Assembly: GCA_021234155.1 (NCBI GenBank)
Contig: JAJEKV010000036.1
Location: forward strand, 2,658,996 to 2,722,995
Direction: 5' to 3'
Length of the DNA: 64,000 nt
Source of the DNA: Isoetes taiwanensis
Taxonomy: Eukaryota; Streptophyta; Lycopodiopsida; Isoetales; Isoetaceae
Shown: positions 23,970 to 35,365 of the stretch, one piece after another
Layout: each line of letters begins with the position of its first letter
Position numbering within the stretch: the stretch's first letter is position 1
The notes under the pieces: model-generated
The model's database searches: none
What the model was told of the DNA's origin: nothing
Seen by the model: the letters and a program-made list of their open reading frames with translations, nothing else
Translations under genes and position numbers: made by a program

Positions 23970-25674
23970 ATGTCGCCCACCAGATGTTGGTTCCGTTCCC
24001 TTTCTTGTCTCCAACGCACCTCTGTCCTTGATTTGCCCACACCGGGATCATTTTTTCCTTCCTTCTGTATGCATACGCTATCTATTTCTCCCACTTTTCA
24101 TTTCAATGCCAGAAGGACGGAGTTTTCCCATCCTAAACCCCGAAGCATGTCGAAAAAAAACGAAACGTCAAAGGATAGGACCGGTCGATTATCCTCACTA
24201 GAGCAGACCGCTATGTGGAAGTATGTAACATGCTAATTCAACTGTCAAGTTCATGTTACAGAATAGATGCTTTCTCGTTTGTTTACTTTCATCTCGGCCT
24301 ATGTGCTTTATCAGCCTCTTGTCTAGGACAAAATGCTGTGCATGATAGTGTATTTTCAAACCATCATTATCTTTATTGAACTTGGGAACTATTTGGCCAG
24401 AAAAGGCAAGAGGACTTGCCAGAAGAGAAACCCAGTCGTCTTGCTATTCCAGAACTACCAAAAAGAAGCAAAGGCCAAATGGCATGGTCACTTGTGAATA
24501 CTGTATGTCATTTCTGAGACTCCATTTTGAAGTCCACTTGGCTTTTCCCTCGAATTTCATGTCTGTCTTTTGGGACTTTACTTAGCTTTTCGTTGTGCAT
24601 TTCAGATATCAGGACTTTCTAATGCCAAGGATGAAGTTTATGGTGCAATGGACACCTGGTGTGCATGGGAGTTAGAATTTCCTATTGTGGCAGTAAAACA
24701 GGCGTTAAGGATCTTGAAGGAGAAGCAAGAATGGTTGCGGATAATACAGGTATAGCACTCTCTTTGATATATTTCCGAATCAGCGTGTAGTGAATTTCTA
24801 TGTTTTCTGGCCACAAACTTTTCTCATCGGATTTTATATGCTTTTTGTCAATATGGTTAGTGGATCTGTATATTTTTCCAAAGAGAACGGCATGACAGTC
24901 TTGTCGAACACCATAAAATGTGTCACTTTTAGATACTTGAGGCCAGAGCAAAGCAATCCCAACAATTAGTGCTCTAGCTAACACGCTCTTTTTTAATGCA
25001 TCTTACCACCATTCTTATATGTTTGCTGCGATGCTAATCCCCGTGTGCAGGTTACAAAGTGGATGTTTAGCAAGGGTCACGGCCATACAATGGGAAGCTA
25101 CCAACTCCTTATACAGGCTTTGGACCAGACTGGAAGGCTAGAGGAAGCAGAAGATATCTGGAATATGTTTGTGATGAAAAAGGCAGAGTCTGTGCCTCGG
25201 ATGATGTTTGGTCACATGATAAAAATATATGACCAGCATGAAATGTTTCAAAAAGCCATTCTGGTATTTGTTTGAAAGAGCTGATAGCATGCTTGTTATA
25301 TAAGGAAGGAAGACCAACTAAAGTTCTGTTTTGTGACCTGTCTGGTGTGTTTGTGAAGGTGTTTAAATCAATGGAGGAGATGGCGATATATCCGGATGAT
25401 GGTACGGTTGTGAAAATGGGCCAGATATATGAAAAGATTGGTTTCCCAGAAAGGAAGGATGAACTTCTCGAGAAGTATGGCAAAACATGGAAATACGTAT
25501 ATTCTAAGCGAACAAGGGCAATGGTGCCAGTGAAAAGGTCCTTATTTATTCTGTTAATCGTTCTATTTGACATTTAATAGTGACAATGGCTGCGGTTTAT
25601 GCAGGCGAAATATTGATAAGGAAAAAATGGTAAATGCTGCGAAAACTGGGGACTTGCTGTTGGAAAGTAATTGA
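23970..25674 (+). CDS. EMB1417: Pentatricopeptide-repeat protein, EMB1417 (At4g21190) type
   Basis: Pentatricopeptide proteins bind organellar RNA; this small, intron-containing kind is essential for embryo development in Arabidopsis. The exons fit GT/AG and keep frame: 24401-24501 ([16 protein letters not shown]), 24606-24749 ([18 protein letters not shown]), 25051-25263 ([17 protein letters not shown]), 25359-25537 ([18 protein letters not shown]) and 25605-25674 ([19 protein letters not shown] then TGA). The middle exons give two to three degenerate PPR helices, for example [21 protein letters not shown] possible first exon is 23970-24221, whose Ser/Arg-rich start could be a transit peptide, but its splice phase does not match the next exon, so the 5' end is uncertain. 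The splice donor at 25538 (GTCCTT) is weak. No internal stop is seen. A damaged copy lies at 34.0-35.4 kb. Confidence 0.7.
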
Positions 25675-26810
25675 ACAGTTATTCTACGAAGGTGACCCAT
25701 AGTAGCAGGAACATTCCTTTCTAATATCCTTATGGTCAACATCCATTAACCTTCTGTGCACACGGTATGGCATGCTAGCTTGTTGCAAGGGGAAAACCAT
25801 GACAAGTATCTTATATGGCTCTTTGTGTCAGCAGCTTGAAGCAGGTAATTTTAAACGGAGATATCATATTGCATTGCTTTGAAAAGAAACTTTTTTATTT
25901 TATTATTAAGAGAGAGACTTACAGCAAGCATCTTATCGACATGTATTGACTGACATTGTCTCTGAATTTTTCATTTGTAGAACTTCCCAATGTGTTCCTG
26001 CAAACACGGTTTGATCCAGTATTCTTCTGCTGGCCTTTGTACATAAACTTCATTTAGATGTAAACTTTTGCACTGGCAAGGGCCTCTTGTTAATCTGCCC
26101 TACATATTCATTATAAGAGCACTTTAGCAGCATGTGTTGCCCAAGGAATGTAGTACACATTTTGCAAGAGCTTGTTGAGAATGGCACGATAGTAATAAAG
26201 GTTATGGTGTCGTTATGAGGCTCAAGTTCCACGTAAGGTTGCCACAATTTTTAGGGAATGGGCCTAGGGAATTATATTATTGCTATCTTACCTGGTACCA
26301 AGGATTTTGTGCAGTATTTTTTTACGACTGTGATCAGGGCTGATGACCCAAACTTTTGAGGTCTTTTTACTCCATGCTTCTTTCTTAAAGGGGCTATCTA
26401 TTGCTTTGCCTGCTGTAGTGCAACTGCATGGTCAGCCTCTGCAAAACCATACAATGCAGATGAGATTTTCATGGCTCATCAAAAAACTCCATTCACCACC
26501 TGTCTGGCTAGCCAATCCTACTGCCATATCCAATCGAAGGTGGGGACAGGTGTGTTGTCTCTGCGAAGGACGTGGGCCCAATCCAGCCATCATCCTATCC
26601 AATCAAAAAGGCGCATACACGCGCTATCCAATCAAAAGGCGCATTATCAAGCACACTTTCTAAACCTGAAAGTCTTGTGGCAACTCTCCTTTATTTTTAC
26701 TGAACTTTCATGTTTCTTTACTGGACCTTTCTGAAGGTTTACTGGACCTTTCTGAAGGTTTACTGTATCTTTTGTCATTCTTACTTATGTTTTTGTTATT
26801 TTTACCTGCC
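25675..26810. other. Probable 3' UTR and downstream flank of the pentatricopeptide gene
   Basis: No coding motif. The stretch is retained in the second copy of the locus, twice over because of a tandem duplication there. It contains several phrases of the type AATCCAGCCATCCTATCCAA repeated locally (26570-26640). Confidence 0.4.
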
Positions 26811-26816
26811 ACTTCT

Positions 26817-27360
26817 GGTTTCAATGCTTAGATCTTTGACATGTGGATGGTTGGATTGAGCCCAACCATCCTTTACGTTGAGGCAAAGCCCTTTTGGGCT
26901 TCTTTCTGAAGGATCTGGTTTCAATGCTTAGATCTTTGACATGTAGATGGTTGGATTGAGCCCAACCATCCTTTACGTTGAGGCAAAGCCCTTTTGGGCT
27001 TCTTTCTGAAGGGTCCTTCAGAAAGAAGCCCAAGGGTCAAGCAGACCTCCGCGCTTCGCGCGTCGGCCTGCTTTCCCCTTCAGAAAGAAGCCCAAAAGGG
27101 CTTTTTCTTATCGAAAGTCATGCGGCAACTCTACTTAATTTTTATTGAACTTTTATGTTTTTTTACTGTACCTTTACCTTTCTGTTATTTTTACCTGCCA
27201 CTTTTGCTTTCAATGCTTAGATCTTTGACATGTGGATGGCTGGATTGGGCCCAACCGTCCTTTACGTTGAGGCAAAGCCCTTTTGGGTTTCTTTCTGAAG
27301 GGTCAAGCAGACCTCCGCGCTTCGCACGTCGGCCTTCAGAAAGAAGCCCAAAAGGGCTTT
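26817..27360. repeat. Tandem and inverted repeats forming strong hairpins
   Basis: A 100-bp unit (TTTCAATGCTTAGATCTTTG, then a long arm ending CTTTCTGAAGG) is present twice in tandem (26817-26916, 26917-27016) and once more at 27207. The arm at 26985-27012 is a perfect 28-bp inverted repeat of 27077-27104. A partial third arm lies at 27014-27033. The arm at 27274-27301 pairs with 27333-27360. The loops hold a GC-rich palindromic CGCGCTTCGCGCG element. The same hairpin set is found at 37.7-38.1 kb. It could be a foldback element or a structured 3' region. Confidence 0.8.
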
Positions 27361-27689
27361 CTCTTATCCAGAAAATAGTTGAAGCCATAATAATGGTGTA
27401 TTTCATTAACAATGTAACCTGGTTTGCAAGCCTTTTGCAGTGTGGTTGAAGGCATTGCTTCTCTTAAAAAGGTTTTAAGGCTAAAAGACAAAGCAAATTT
27501 TGCCAACCATGAAAGCGCAACAGACTTATTACTGTTTGGATTAAAAAAGTCCCATCCCGAAAGGTTCTTGAGGGAAAAATCATGGCAGTAATAAAAATGT
27601 TGTCAAACTGTACAAATATACATCATAAAATATATATACATGTCAGGTGAGCATCCGTACTGAGGCCGTGCTCAATATCACATGTGGCA

Positions 27690-29800
27690 GCTAGCCGAGC
27701 TTGACCAACTCAGCATAGCATATCTAGTTGATCATACAATGGACAGTGCTGAAGGGTATGATATTCATCCTCAACGGCTCCCATTTGGCAGTGTTGACAA
27801 AGCCTCTCCTGGCGTGGCTTCCCAATCCATCTGCCCATCTCAATTCAGAGACGGTGTGCACTATGCGAATCGAGGCAATGAGTCTGCGTCTTTTCATAAC
27901 CAAATGGGTATGCGCCCCCGTTCCAATGTGGGGTCTATCTGGCGCTGGTAATATGCTATCTTGACCTATTCACGGGCACTAGCATGCCAAAGCTTGCTGA
28001 GGAAACAAGCCATAAGATATTGCCTCAAGCTATGGCGATATGCCTCTATTTGTACTTTATGCACCTGTGCTCCTGCATATTCCATCTGGCTAGCCACTGA
28101 GCTCTCTTTTCCCTCCAGCAGACCTTAAGGCGATGTGACCCCATCGCCACGGCATAAGACAGGTTAGAGAGATGAGCATTGTCCATGTTGACCACCTTCT
28201 AAAAGTAGACAATATGGCGATCAAGGGCCACCCTCTATAGAGGCAAGAAACCTGTTTCCTGCAACAGGATTTGATATGGAGTCGTGGACTTCATGCCTAG
28301 TGCTTGTGCTAAAAAAACTTTTTGCACCTTCTCCAAATCTTTCCAGGTAGCGAGGGATACCATCAAGCCCTAGACTTCGACCCCGTATAAAAGGACGGGC
28401 TCCACTAAGACCCTGAACAGGTACGATTGACGAGTCCAATCATACAACTTCGCTTTGTGACTGTTGTTTTACATTGCATATGGTGCCTCAGCCCGCCATC
28501 GCTCCCAACCGGAAGGAAGTGTCCCAGTGTATAGCAGAAGGAAATTCTGCTTCTACATTTTACCCCCGGTAACTGAAGGAGGGGACCCTTGGCCGATGTG
28601 AGAATGATATGAGGATCATCTTAGTCTTGGCCATGTTGACGAGCATATTAGTCGCATAGCAGAATGTGTCCAAGGTATCGAGATGGCACTGCACGCGATA
28701 TACCTGGCTTTCTTTGCCTTAAGGAAAGCGCAGTACTGTCTAACCGTGTATGGGCATAGAGCATGGTCTATGATCTGGCAAAGCCAGCGTTCGTGTTCCT
28801 TGCACTCAGCATCAAAACCACTGGTTACATGGAAAAGTTGTGTTCCTGTGAGCCGTCGAGGGCAGTTTCTCCCAAAGCATCTTTCTGCAGCAGTCCAACT
28901 GAGGCATGCGAGGAGCTCCCCCACAGGAGGTTTGAACAACCTGCCAAGCTAGCTGCAAGTAAAGTGGTGGGTGGTCTGAGTCGCCTCTTCATCTATGCTA
29001 TATGTTCCCACCCAGAAGTGCTTGACCACATGCCACTGTGCCAGTCCATTGCAAATTACTAGGTCAAAGATGCCACAGAGCAAAAGCAATTGCTTACCAT
29101 AGCGTGACCTGTTGTTATTTGAAGTCTGCGGCCAAGCTTCTTCTACAAGGCACAACTGCAACATATCTCAGTCAAGGGGCAAATCTCAGAGGTTGTTTCA
29201 CCTCAGTATATGCATTGAAGTCTCCAAGGAGTATGGCCCAACTGCTTGTGCTGCTGGATGTCATCATATAGATTGACATGGGGTTCTAGCCTATCCACAT
29301 CTGAGTGGGTGTGATAGAAGTTGCTTTCGGCATGTGGGAAGTAGCAGGGCCCCACAAAGAGAGGGCTGCGACTGCAGTTTTGCACACGGACCTACAAGTC
29401 CGATTGTGCATGTCCATCTTGCACAAAGAGATTGATTGTGCCAGGGCTTTCTGATAGTAGCAGGCAACCCCCCCTCCCCCCCTTTCCTGTGTAATTATTG
29501 AAGAATGAGTAGCACTGGTATCTTGCAAGTCATGTAGCATGTGTCTTGCATGCTCTCATGTTTTTATGAGGAATATGAGGTCCATATCTGCGGCAACTGA
29601 GATGAGATGAAACTACCTCGCTTTTTCCATCGGAAACCCCAACAATTTCAGGAGACCACGTGGAGGCACAATTCCTATTTGCTGGTAGGAGTGCAACTAC
29701 AGATTCAGCGGTGATGGTAGTATAGTGCGGTAGAGGTGGAAGCAACATGCATTTCCAATATGCATGCATTCTATTCACTCTGGCCCACAGGATCGTCATA
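27690..29800 (-). mobile_element. LINE fragment, internally deleted
   Basis: On the minus strand it starts near 29800 with an apurinic-type endonuclease: VACYYQKALAQS, then CYFPHAESNFYHTHSDVDRL, then LLGDFNA. The C-terminal linker TAAERCFGR and YCAFLKAKKAR follow at 28900-28700. The reverse transcriptase catalytic core is missing. Sequence resumes near 28690 with the late polymerase phrase HLDTLDTFCYATNMLVNMAK, then VEPVLLYGVEVWGL and STTPYQILLQETG (about 28400-28230), and a CCHC-like end RLCQHCQMGAVEDEYHTLQH (about 27830-27740). Stops and frame changes are frequent. The order endonuclease, polymerase, Cys/His knuckle is that of plant L1/I-type LINEs. Confidence 0.75.
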
Positions 29801-30139
29801 ACATTTGGCACATGACTAGCAGCTGAGAGAGGTACTTATCTATTGACATGGATTGGTAACAAGACTCCATGTCGCTGAGTAGACTTGATTTACTGGGCTG
29901 GAATACATTGAAAGAATGGTTTTTGGACAATTATCTATGAGATCAAAAGGATGCTTGAAGATAGTTGAAAATGGTGTGCCTATAGATGTGTTGGCGTGTG
30001 TGTGATGATAAAATGCTAAGCCCTCTGACAACTAGCGAGGTGATTAAGGAAATGATTTGAGAATAAGGTTACTATACAAATAAAGCATGCTTGATAAGTT
30101 AAGCGAAAAGAACACAAAATGGGACCTATATCTGACATA

Positions 30140-31447
30140 TAGCAGGCGTTGCTGCTCCACCTACTCCTACAACTGCGGCTCAGGCGCCACACACTGCTTC
30201 CCCTGCAACCGGAACAGATCATCGAGCATCTACATCAAATGCCAACAACAAATAGGAACTGTGCCTCCGGATGGTATCTTGGAACTGTCGGGGCTTCCCT
30301 TGGCAGAAAGGGGAGAGTCTCAACTCTATTGCACCAGATATGGATCTCATTTTCCTCATGGAAACATGCAGGGCACAGACTGCCGAACCTCCCAGGCTAT
30401 CTGCATTTTTCGGTGTTCAATGAGTGCATAAGCAAGCGAGGGCATGGCAGGGTTGCCTGCTACTATCGTGCAACCTTGGGGCACTCAGTCTCACTGCACA
30501 AAACAGACAGGTAAAATTGCTACTTGTGGGTGCGCATGCAGCATAACAGTGGCAGCATCCTCTTCATAGCAGCATGCTACTTTCCACATGCCGAGAGCAA
30601 CTTTTATAACGCTCATTCGGGTGTGGATAGATTGGAACCAGATGTCGATCTATATGATGACATACAGCAGCACAAACAGTTGGGCAAGGTTATCTTGCTT
30701 GGCGACTTTAATGCATGCACAGGAGCGGAGCAGGTCCCAAAATTTGAGCCCCTGGCAGAGGACGTCTTGCAATTGAACCCCGCAGAGGTGGCTTGGTCAA
30801 GGATATCAGACGACAACCATATTTCGCGCTATGGCAGGCAGTTGTTTTTGCTGGGTGGTATCTTTGACCTAGTTATTTGTAATGGGTTGGCACAATGGCC
30901 ATCTTCCAGCCGCTGCACTTGTAGACAGGAGAACCAAGGGGGCGGCTCCAGTGTGGTGGATTATCTGCTGGTTGAGGAACATGATCTGCACTTGGTTACC
31001 CATTTTTCCATTGGCACAAATACTCGGGACGAGGAAGTGGACTCAGACCACCAGCCCCTGTTCCTGCATCTCCTTTGGCAAGCTCCCCGTGCATCTACTG
31101 CCTCAATACCCCAGGTGCCCCAGGTGCGCCTGAACTACGACCGTGTAGGGACCTATGCCCAGCTGCTTGAGCATGACTTGGCGGGACTGCTGCAACTCCC
31201 CACACTTCAACAGCAATCTGTTCAGCTGACTCACCTGCTTCTGACAGCTGCTGAGAGATGCTTTGGGAGAGGCCACTCATGGCGAACCTCGGGCGCTGCC
31301 ACCTTCCCCCGCAATAGATGGTTCGATGATGAGTGTCGGGAGCTCAAACGCGAACTCCGGCGAGTCACTGATCCCGCCTCCCGCCCACAGGCCATCAGTC
31401 AATACCACTCCTTCCTCAAGAACAAGAAAGCCAGAAGTCGTATTTAA
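30140..31447 (+). mobile_element. LINE 5' part with endonuclease, truncated
   Basis: The endonuclease begins in one frame near 30265 (VSWNCRG, with SLN and DLIFLMET following) and continues in another at 30524-31447. That long frame holds ACYFPHAESNFYNAHS, KVILLGDFNACTG (the catalytic GDFN), SVVDYLLV and SDHQPLFL (the catalytic SDH), and the linker AERCFGRGHSWRTSG. The frame ends at a TAA right after KKARSRI, where the other copy also diverges. Polymerase is absent. It is homologous to the minus-strand LINE at 27690-29800 but clearly diverged from it, and the two face each other head to head about 340 bp apart. Confidence 0.8.
30524..31447 (+). CDS. LINE endonuclease domain (EEP fold), C-terminal two thirds
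   Basis: This 307-codon open frame is the exonuclease-endonuclease-phosphatase domain that nicks target DNA to start target-primed reverse transcription. The catalytic motifs GDFNA (about residue 61), a middle N-x-L (about residue 115) and SDHQ (about residue 187) are present. The N-terminal strand with the WNCRG motif is out of frame upstream, so the protein as it stands is incomplete. Confidence 0.75.
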   Translation: MWVRMQHNSGSILFIAACYFPHAESNFYNAHSGVDRLEPDVDLYDDIQQHKQLGKVILLGDFNACTGAEQVPKFEPLAEDVLQLNPAEVAWSRISDDNHISRYGRQLFLLGGIFDLVICNGLAQWPSSSRCTCRQENQGGGSSVVDYLLVEEHDLHLVTHFSIGTNTRDEEVDSDHQPLFLHLLWQAPRASTASIPQVPQVRLNYDRVGTYAQLLEHDLAGLLQLPTLQQQSVQLTHLLLTAAERCFGRGHSWRTSGAATFPRNRWFDDECRELKRELRRVTDPASRPQAISQYHSFLKNKKARSRI

Positions 31448-31630
31448 TTAAAGTGGGACAAATCTCGAATTTTGGGACTCGCACTGAAAATGGGACTCAT
31501 ACCCCAGAAAAAAAAATTCTGAATTGATTGCTTGAATAGAATTACACATCACACACAAAGAATTGGGTTACTTGTTTTCCTCATAAATTTTACAAACCAC
31601 TAGTTGGGAAAGTTTTTAAGCTTCTCAATA

Positions 31631-34183
31631 TTATCTACCCTCATACAATGACAAAACATGGAGGTTGCTCATGGCTTTGTCCATCTCCCTTTTTGGGATC
31701 TTGTGTGTGTTGTTGTCCTTTGCAATGTGAGAACTTGGATATGACCATACCACACACTCCACCAATTCCCTCCTTTGAGGATCAGCATGATTTGCCCTCC
31801 ACTTCTTCTCCCAGCAGTCGGTGTATTGCTCCTTCAAGTTGCCCTTCTTGTGTCTTCCAATGGGCTCCCAATATTGAATTTGGAATCCAGGACGCAACTC
31901 CTCTCCATCAGCCATAGTGGTGGTTACATCAGAGAGTGCCACCCCTAACCATATTGGACAATCCTCATCATCAGGCCTTACTAGCACAAAGTATCCTTCC
32001 TTGATGTCCTCAAAGAGATCCCACTCAGGAAGATCAAACCACTTCGGCTTTGAGGCCTTACTTCCCACAAACCACTTGGAACCCTTGTTAGGACCCAAGT
32101 GAACATTCTTAGACGTGCTTGCTCCTTGAGAACCCTCCCATCTTGACTCTGGCAAGAACCCGCTCTCGGCCTCCCTCCCACATAGTTGTTCAATTTCTAA
32201 GCATGTCACAACTTTCTCCCAAGACTTGATTATGGAGTCCATTTGATTTTTCTTAAGAGTGGAGGTGTGCTTTTCCATTTCAACATCATCCCAAAGTCGT
32301 TATATAATCCTTGATGCCCTTCACTAGTTGGCTAGAGTCTTTGACAGGCCTTGAAGGGAGGTAGTGGTTTTGGCTGCCCTTTAGGAATGAGAACTTCACC
32401 AAGCAAAGACACCCCGTTGCCACAACTCGATTCCTTGTACTGTGCATCCACAACTTATCACCCGGTTCCACTTATATTGCATGATTGGTATTCCATCCCT
32501 AACCCAAAACTTGAACTGAAGTGGTTTTTGTGTGTCCCGCCAACTGATCCTTACCATCTAGCAAGTATCCCCGACAAATGATTTCCAATCTGCAACCTCA
32601 TCCATCAAGAAAGCCATTGGGTTGGGGTCAACGCAGCTCTCAAACACATCCATTAGTTCAGGGAGACTAGTCACGTTTTCTTCTTGAGCTTGGTGGAGAA
32701 AGTTCCAAAGAATGCATCTATATCATCATGCGTATGCCCAACCATCATGAATCTCACTTTCACAACTTTGAATACTCCCACTGCTGTCAAGTATGACATT
32801 GCCCCAAACATCCATCTATTCTTGTTTTCTTTCCAACAATTGTCCAATTGAACACATAGCTCCTCTGGCAGTTGTTTCTCAAGTAAGGGGAAATCATCCC
32901 AAGTCATCCTTGATTCACTAGACACCTTGGATGTGAGCTTTTTTATCTGCTTTTGGTAACAAAGCGGTTGATCATCCATCAAAGCCTCAAAAATGGGTGC
33001 TGATGGGGAATACCTCCTCCCTTCTATCGATCCTTTCTCTAGTGTTCTCAAGCACTTGAAAATAGAGCTCACATGGAAGTTTGGATCATCCCTCCATAGA
33101 TCAAGCACAAAATGACCATAGGTTCCAGTTCCACGACCATGTGTTAAGACACCCGCCAGACTTACTTTCATCTGAAAAGCGTTTTGACAACAATTGGGTA
33201 AAGGATCTAGCTTTGGCAAGAAAGTCTTGTGTTGGTCCATCTTATCATGAATTATACGTAGAAATTGTCAGCTGCATCCGAGAAAATATTCTCCACCGCC
33301 AATACAATCATCTACATGATATTTGGTCCCTTTGGTGATCTTGCAAATTGCTCCCCCTAATTGCCATTCTTTCTTTCTCTATTGCGGTTGATGCAAGTGT
33401 ATCCTTGAGTTGAATGCAAGTGTTGCACTTTGAGAATGGCATGTTGTTGCGTGACACTCACCGAGAAGTGAGTGCTCCATAACTTGCTGAAATGTGATTG
33501 AGAAAGAGGCCTACCTCCGAGGTTTCTAGTATGGAGTTGACCTCTTTAAGGCACTCCATTTGGATATAGTGTTGTGGCAACACTTTGCACCACCTCGCAC
33601 ACCGCGTGCTCGCTCACCTTCGACTTGTGGGGCATAGATTGAGACATGTATCTCACAAAGCTCTCGAAGACTGCAATGGCCTTGAGAGTATTTGCTCTAG
33701 GTTTCAAAGTGAGTGCATTGCCATGTTGGAACAAACTGTGCACTTTCTAACCTGCTCCCAAAGATCAGAGAATGAAGACTTGCTCACCCCAAGAATCCAT
33801 CTCAATGCTCTCATACATACCTTCAGGCCCCTCAATTGATATAGTAGCCTTCCTGTGTTTTCATCATAGCTGGAATTCCTACACAAGGAGTAGATGAAAT
33901 TAATCCTATCTTTATGAAGCTGTCCAATGTATTGGGACCTTATCTGAAGGAGGTCATCCACACTGTACTGCACTGTGCAATATAGGTTGCAACACTCTTG
34001 TCCCCTAATTGCCTCTAGGTTTATCAGCCTCTTGTCTAGGACAAAATGCTGTGCATGATAGTGTATTTTCAAACCATCATTATCTTTATTGAACTTGGGA
34101 ACTATTTGGCCAGAAAAGGCAAGAGGACTTGCCGAAGAGAAACCAGTCTGCCTTGCTATTCCAGAACTACCAAAAAGAAGCAA
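31631..34183 (-). CDS. DUF7869-like protein, uncharacterised, several frameshifts
   Basis: Minus-strand blocks give one protein in order. 34183-33744 has SVDDLLQIRSQYIGQ, KVCMRALRWILGVSKSSFSD. 33743-33546 has LFQHGNALTLKPRANTLKAI. About 33440-33320 has SKCNTCIQLKDTLAS. 33255-32671 has DKMDQHKTFLPKLDPLP, LCVQLDNCWKENKNRWMF and VRFMMVGHTHDDIDAFFGTF. 32278-31631 has a C-terminal domain with EGYFVLVRPDDEDCPIWLGV. DMDQ.KT.LP, QLDN..RENKN and GHTH.DID..FS are the marks I associate with DUF7869. The role is unknown; multicopy distribution suggests a transposon. Frames change at least three times, with no introns evident. Its N-terminal end reaches into the start of the duplicated pentatricopeptide locus at 34020, so the first 50 or so residues are not native. 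Confidence 0.6.
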
Positions 34184-35365
34184 AGGCCAAATGGCATGGT
34201 CACTTGTGAATACTGTATGTCATTTCTGAGACTCCATTTTGAAGTCCACTTGGCTTTTCCTCGAATTTCATGTCTGTCTTTTGGGACTTTACTTAGCTTT
34301 TCGTTGTGCATTTCAGATATCAGGACTTTCTAATGCCAAGGATGAAGTTTATGGTGCAATGGACACCTGGTATGCATGGGAGTTAGAATTTTTATTTTGG
34401 CAAAGAAAACAGCGTTAAGGATCTTGAAGGAGAAGCAAGAATGGTTTGCGGATAATATGTGTATAGCACTCTCTTTGATATATTTCGAATCGCGGTAATG
34501 AATTTTTATGTTTTCTCGCCACAAACTTTTCTCATCGGATTTTATATGCTTTTTGTCAATATGGTTAGTGGATCTGTATATTTTCCCAAAGAGAACGGCA
34601 TGACAGTCTTGTCTAACACCATAAAATGTGTCACTTTTAGATACTTGAGGCCAGAGCAAAGCAATCCCAACAATTAGTGCTCTAGCTAACTGCTCTTTTT
34701 TAATGCATCAACTGGTTACCACCATTCTTATATGTTTGCTGCTATGCTAATCCCCGTGTGCAGGTTACAAAGTGGATGTTTAGCAAGGGTCACGGCCATA
34801 CAATGGGAAGCTACCAACTCCTTATACGGTGCTTTGGACCGACCGAAGGCTAGAGGAAGCGTAAGATATCCGGAATATGTTTGTGATGAAAAAGGCGAGT
34901 CCAGGCTCTCGGATGATGTTTGGTCACATGATAAAAATATATGACCAGCATGAAATGTTTCAAAAAGCCATTCTGGTATTTGTTTGAAAGAGCTGATAGC
35001 ATGCTTGTTATATAAGGAAGGTGTCTGGTGTGTTTGTGAAGGTGTTTAAATCAATGGAGGAGATGGCTATATATCTAGATGATGGTACGGTTGTGAAAAT
35101 GGGCCAGATATATGAAAAGATTGGTTTCCGAAAAGGAAGGATGAACTTCTCGAGAAGTATGGCAAAACATGGAAATACGTGATATTCTAAGCTTAACAAG
35201 GGCAATGGTGCCGATTGAAAAGGTCCTTATTTATTCTGTTAATCGTTCTATTTGACATTTAATAGTGACAATGGTCTGCGGTTTATGCAAAAGAAATATT
35301 GATAAGGAAAAATGGTAAATGCTTTGCATAAAATTGGGGACTTCTTTGTTTGGAAAGTAATTGAA
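34020..35365 (+). pseudogene. Damaged EMB1417-type pentatricopeptide copy
   Basis: The exons are recognisable ([18 protein letters not shown] near 34320, [11 protein letters not shown] near 34765, VFKSMEEMA near 35040) but carry many frame-breaking indels, and the last exon is scrambled at its splice acceptor. Introns are present, so it is a segmental copy, not a retrocopy. If the indels prove to be consensus errors, this could be an intact second gene. Confidence 0.7.
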
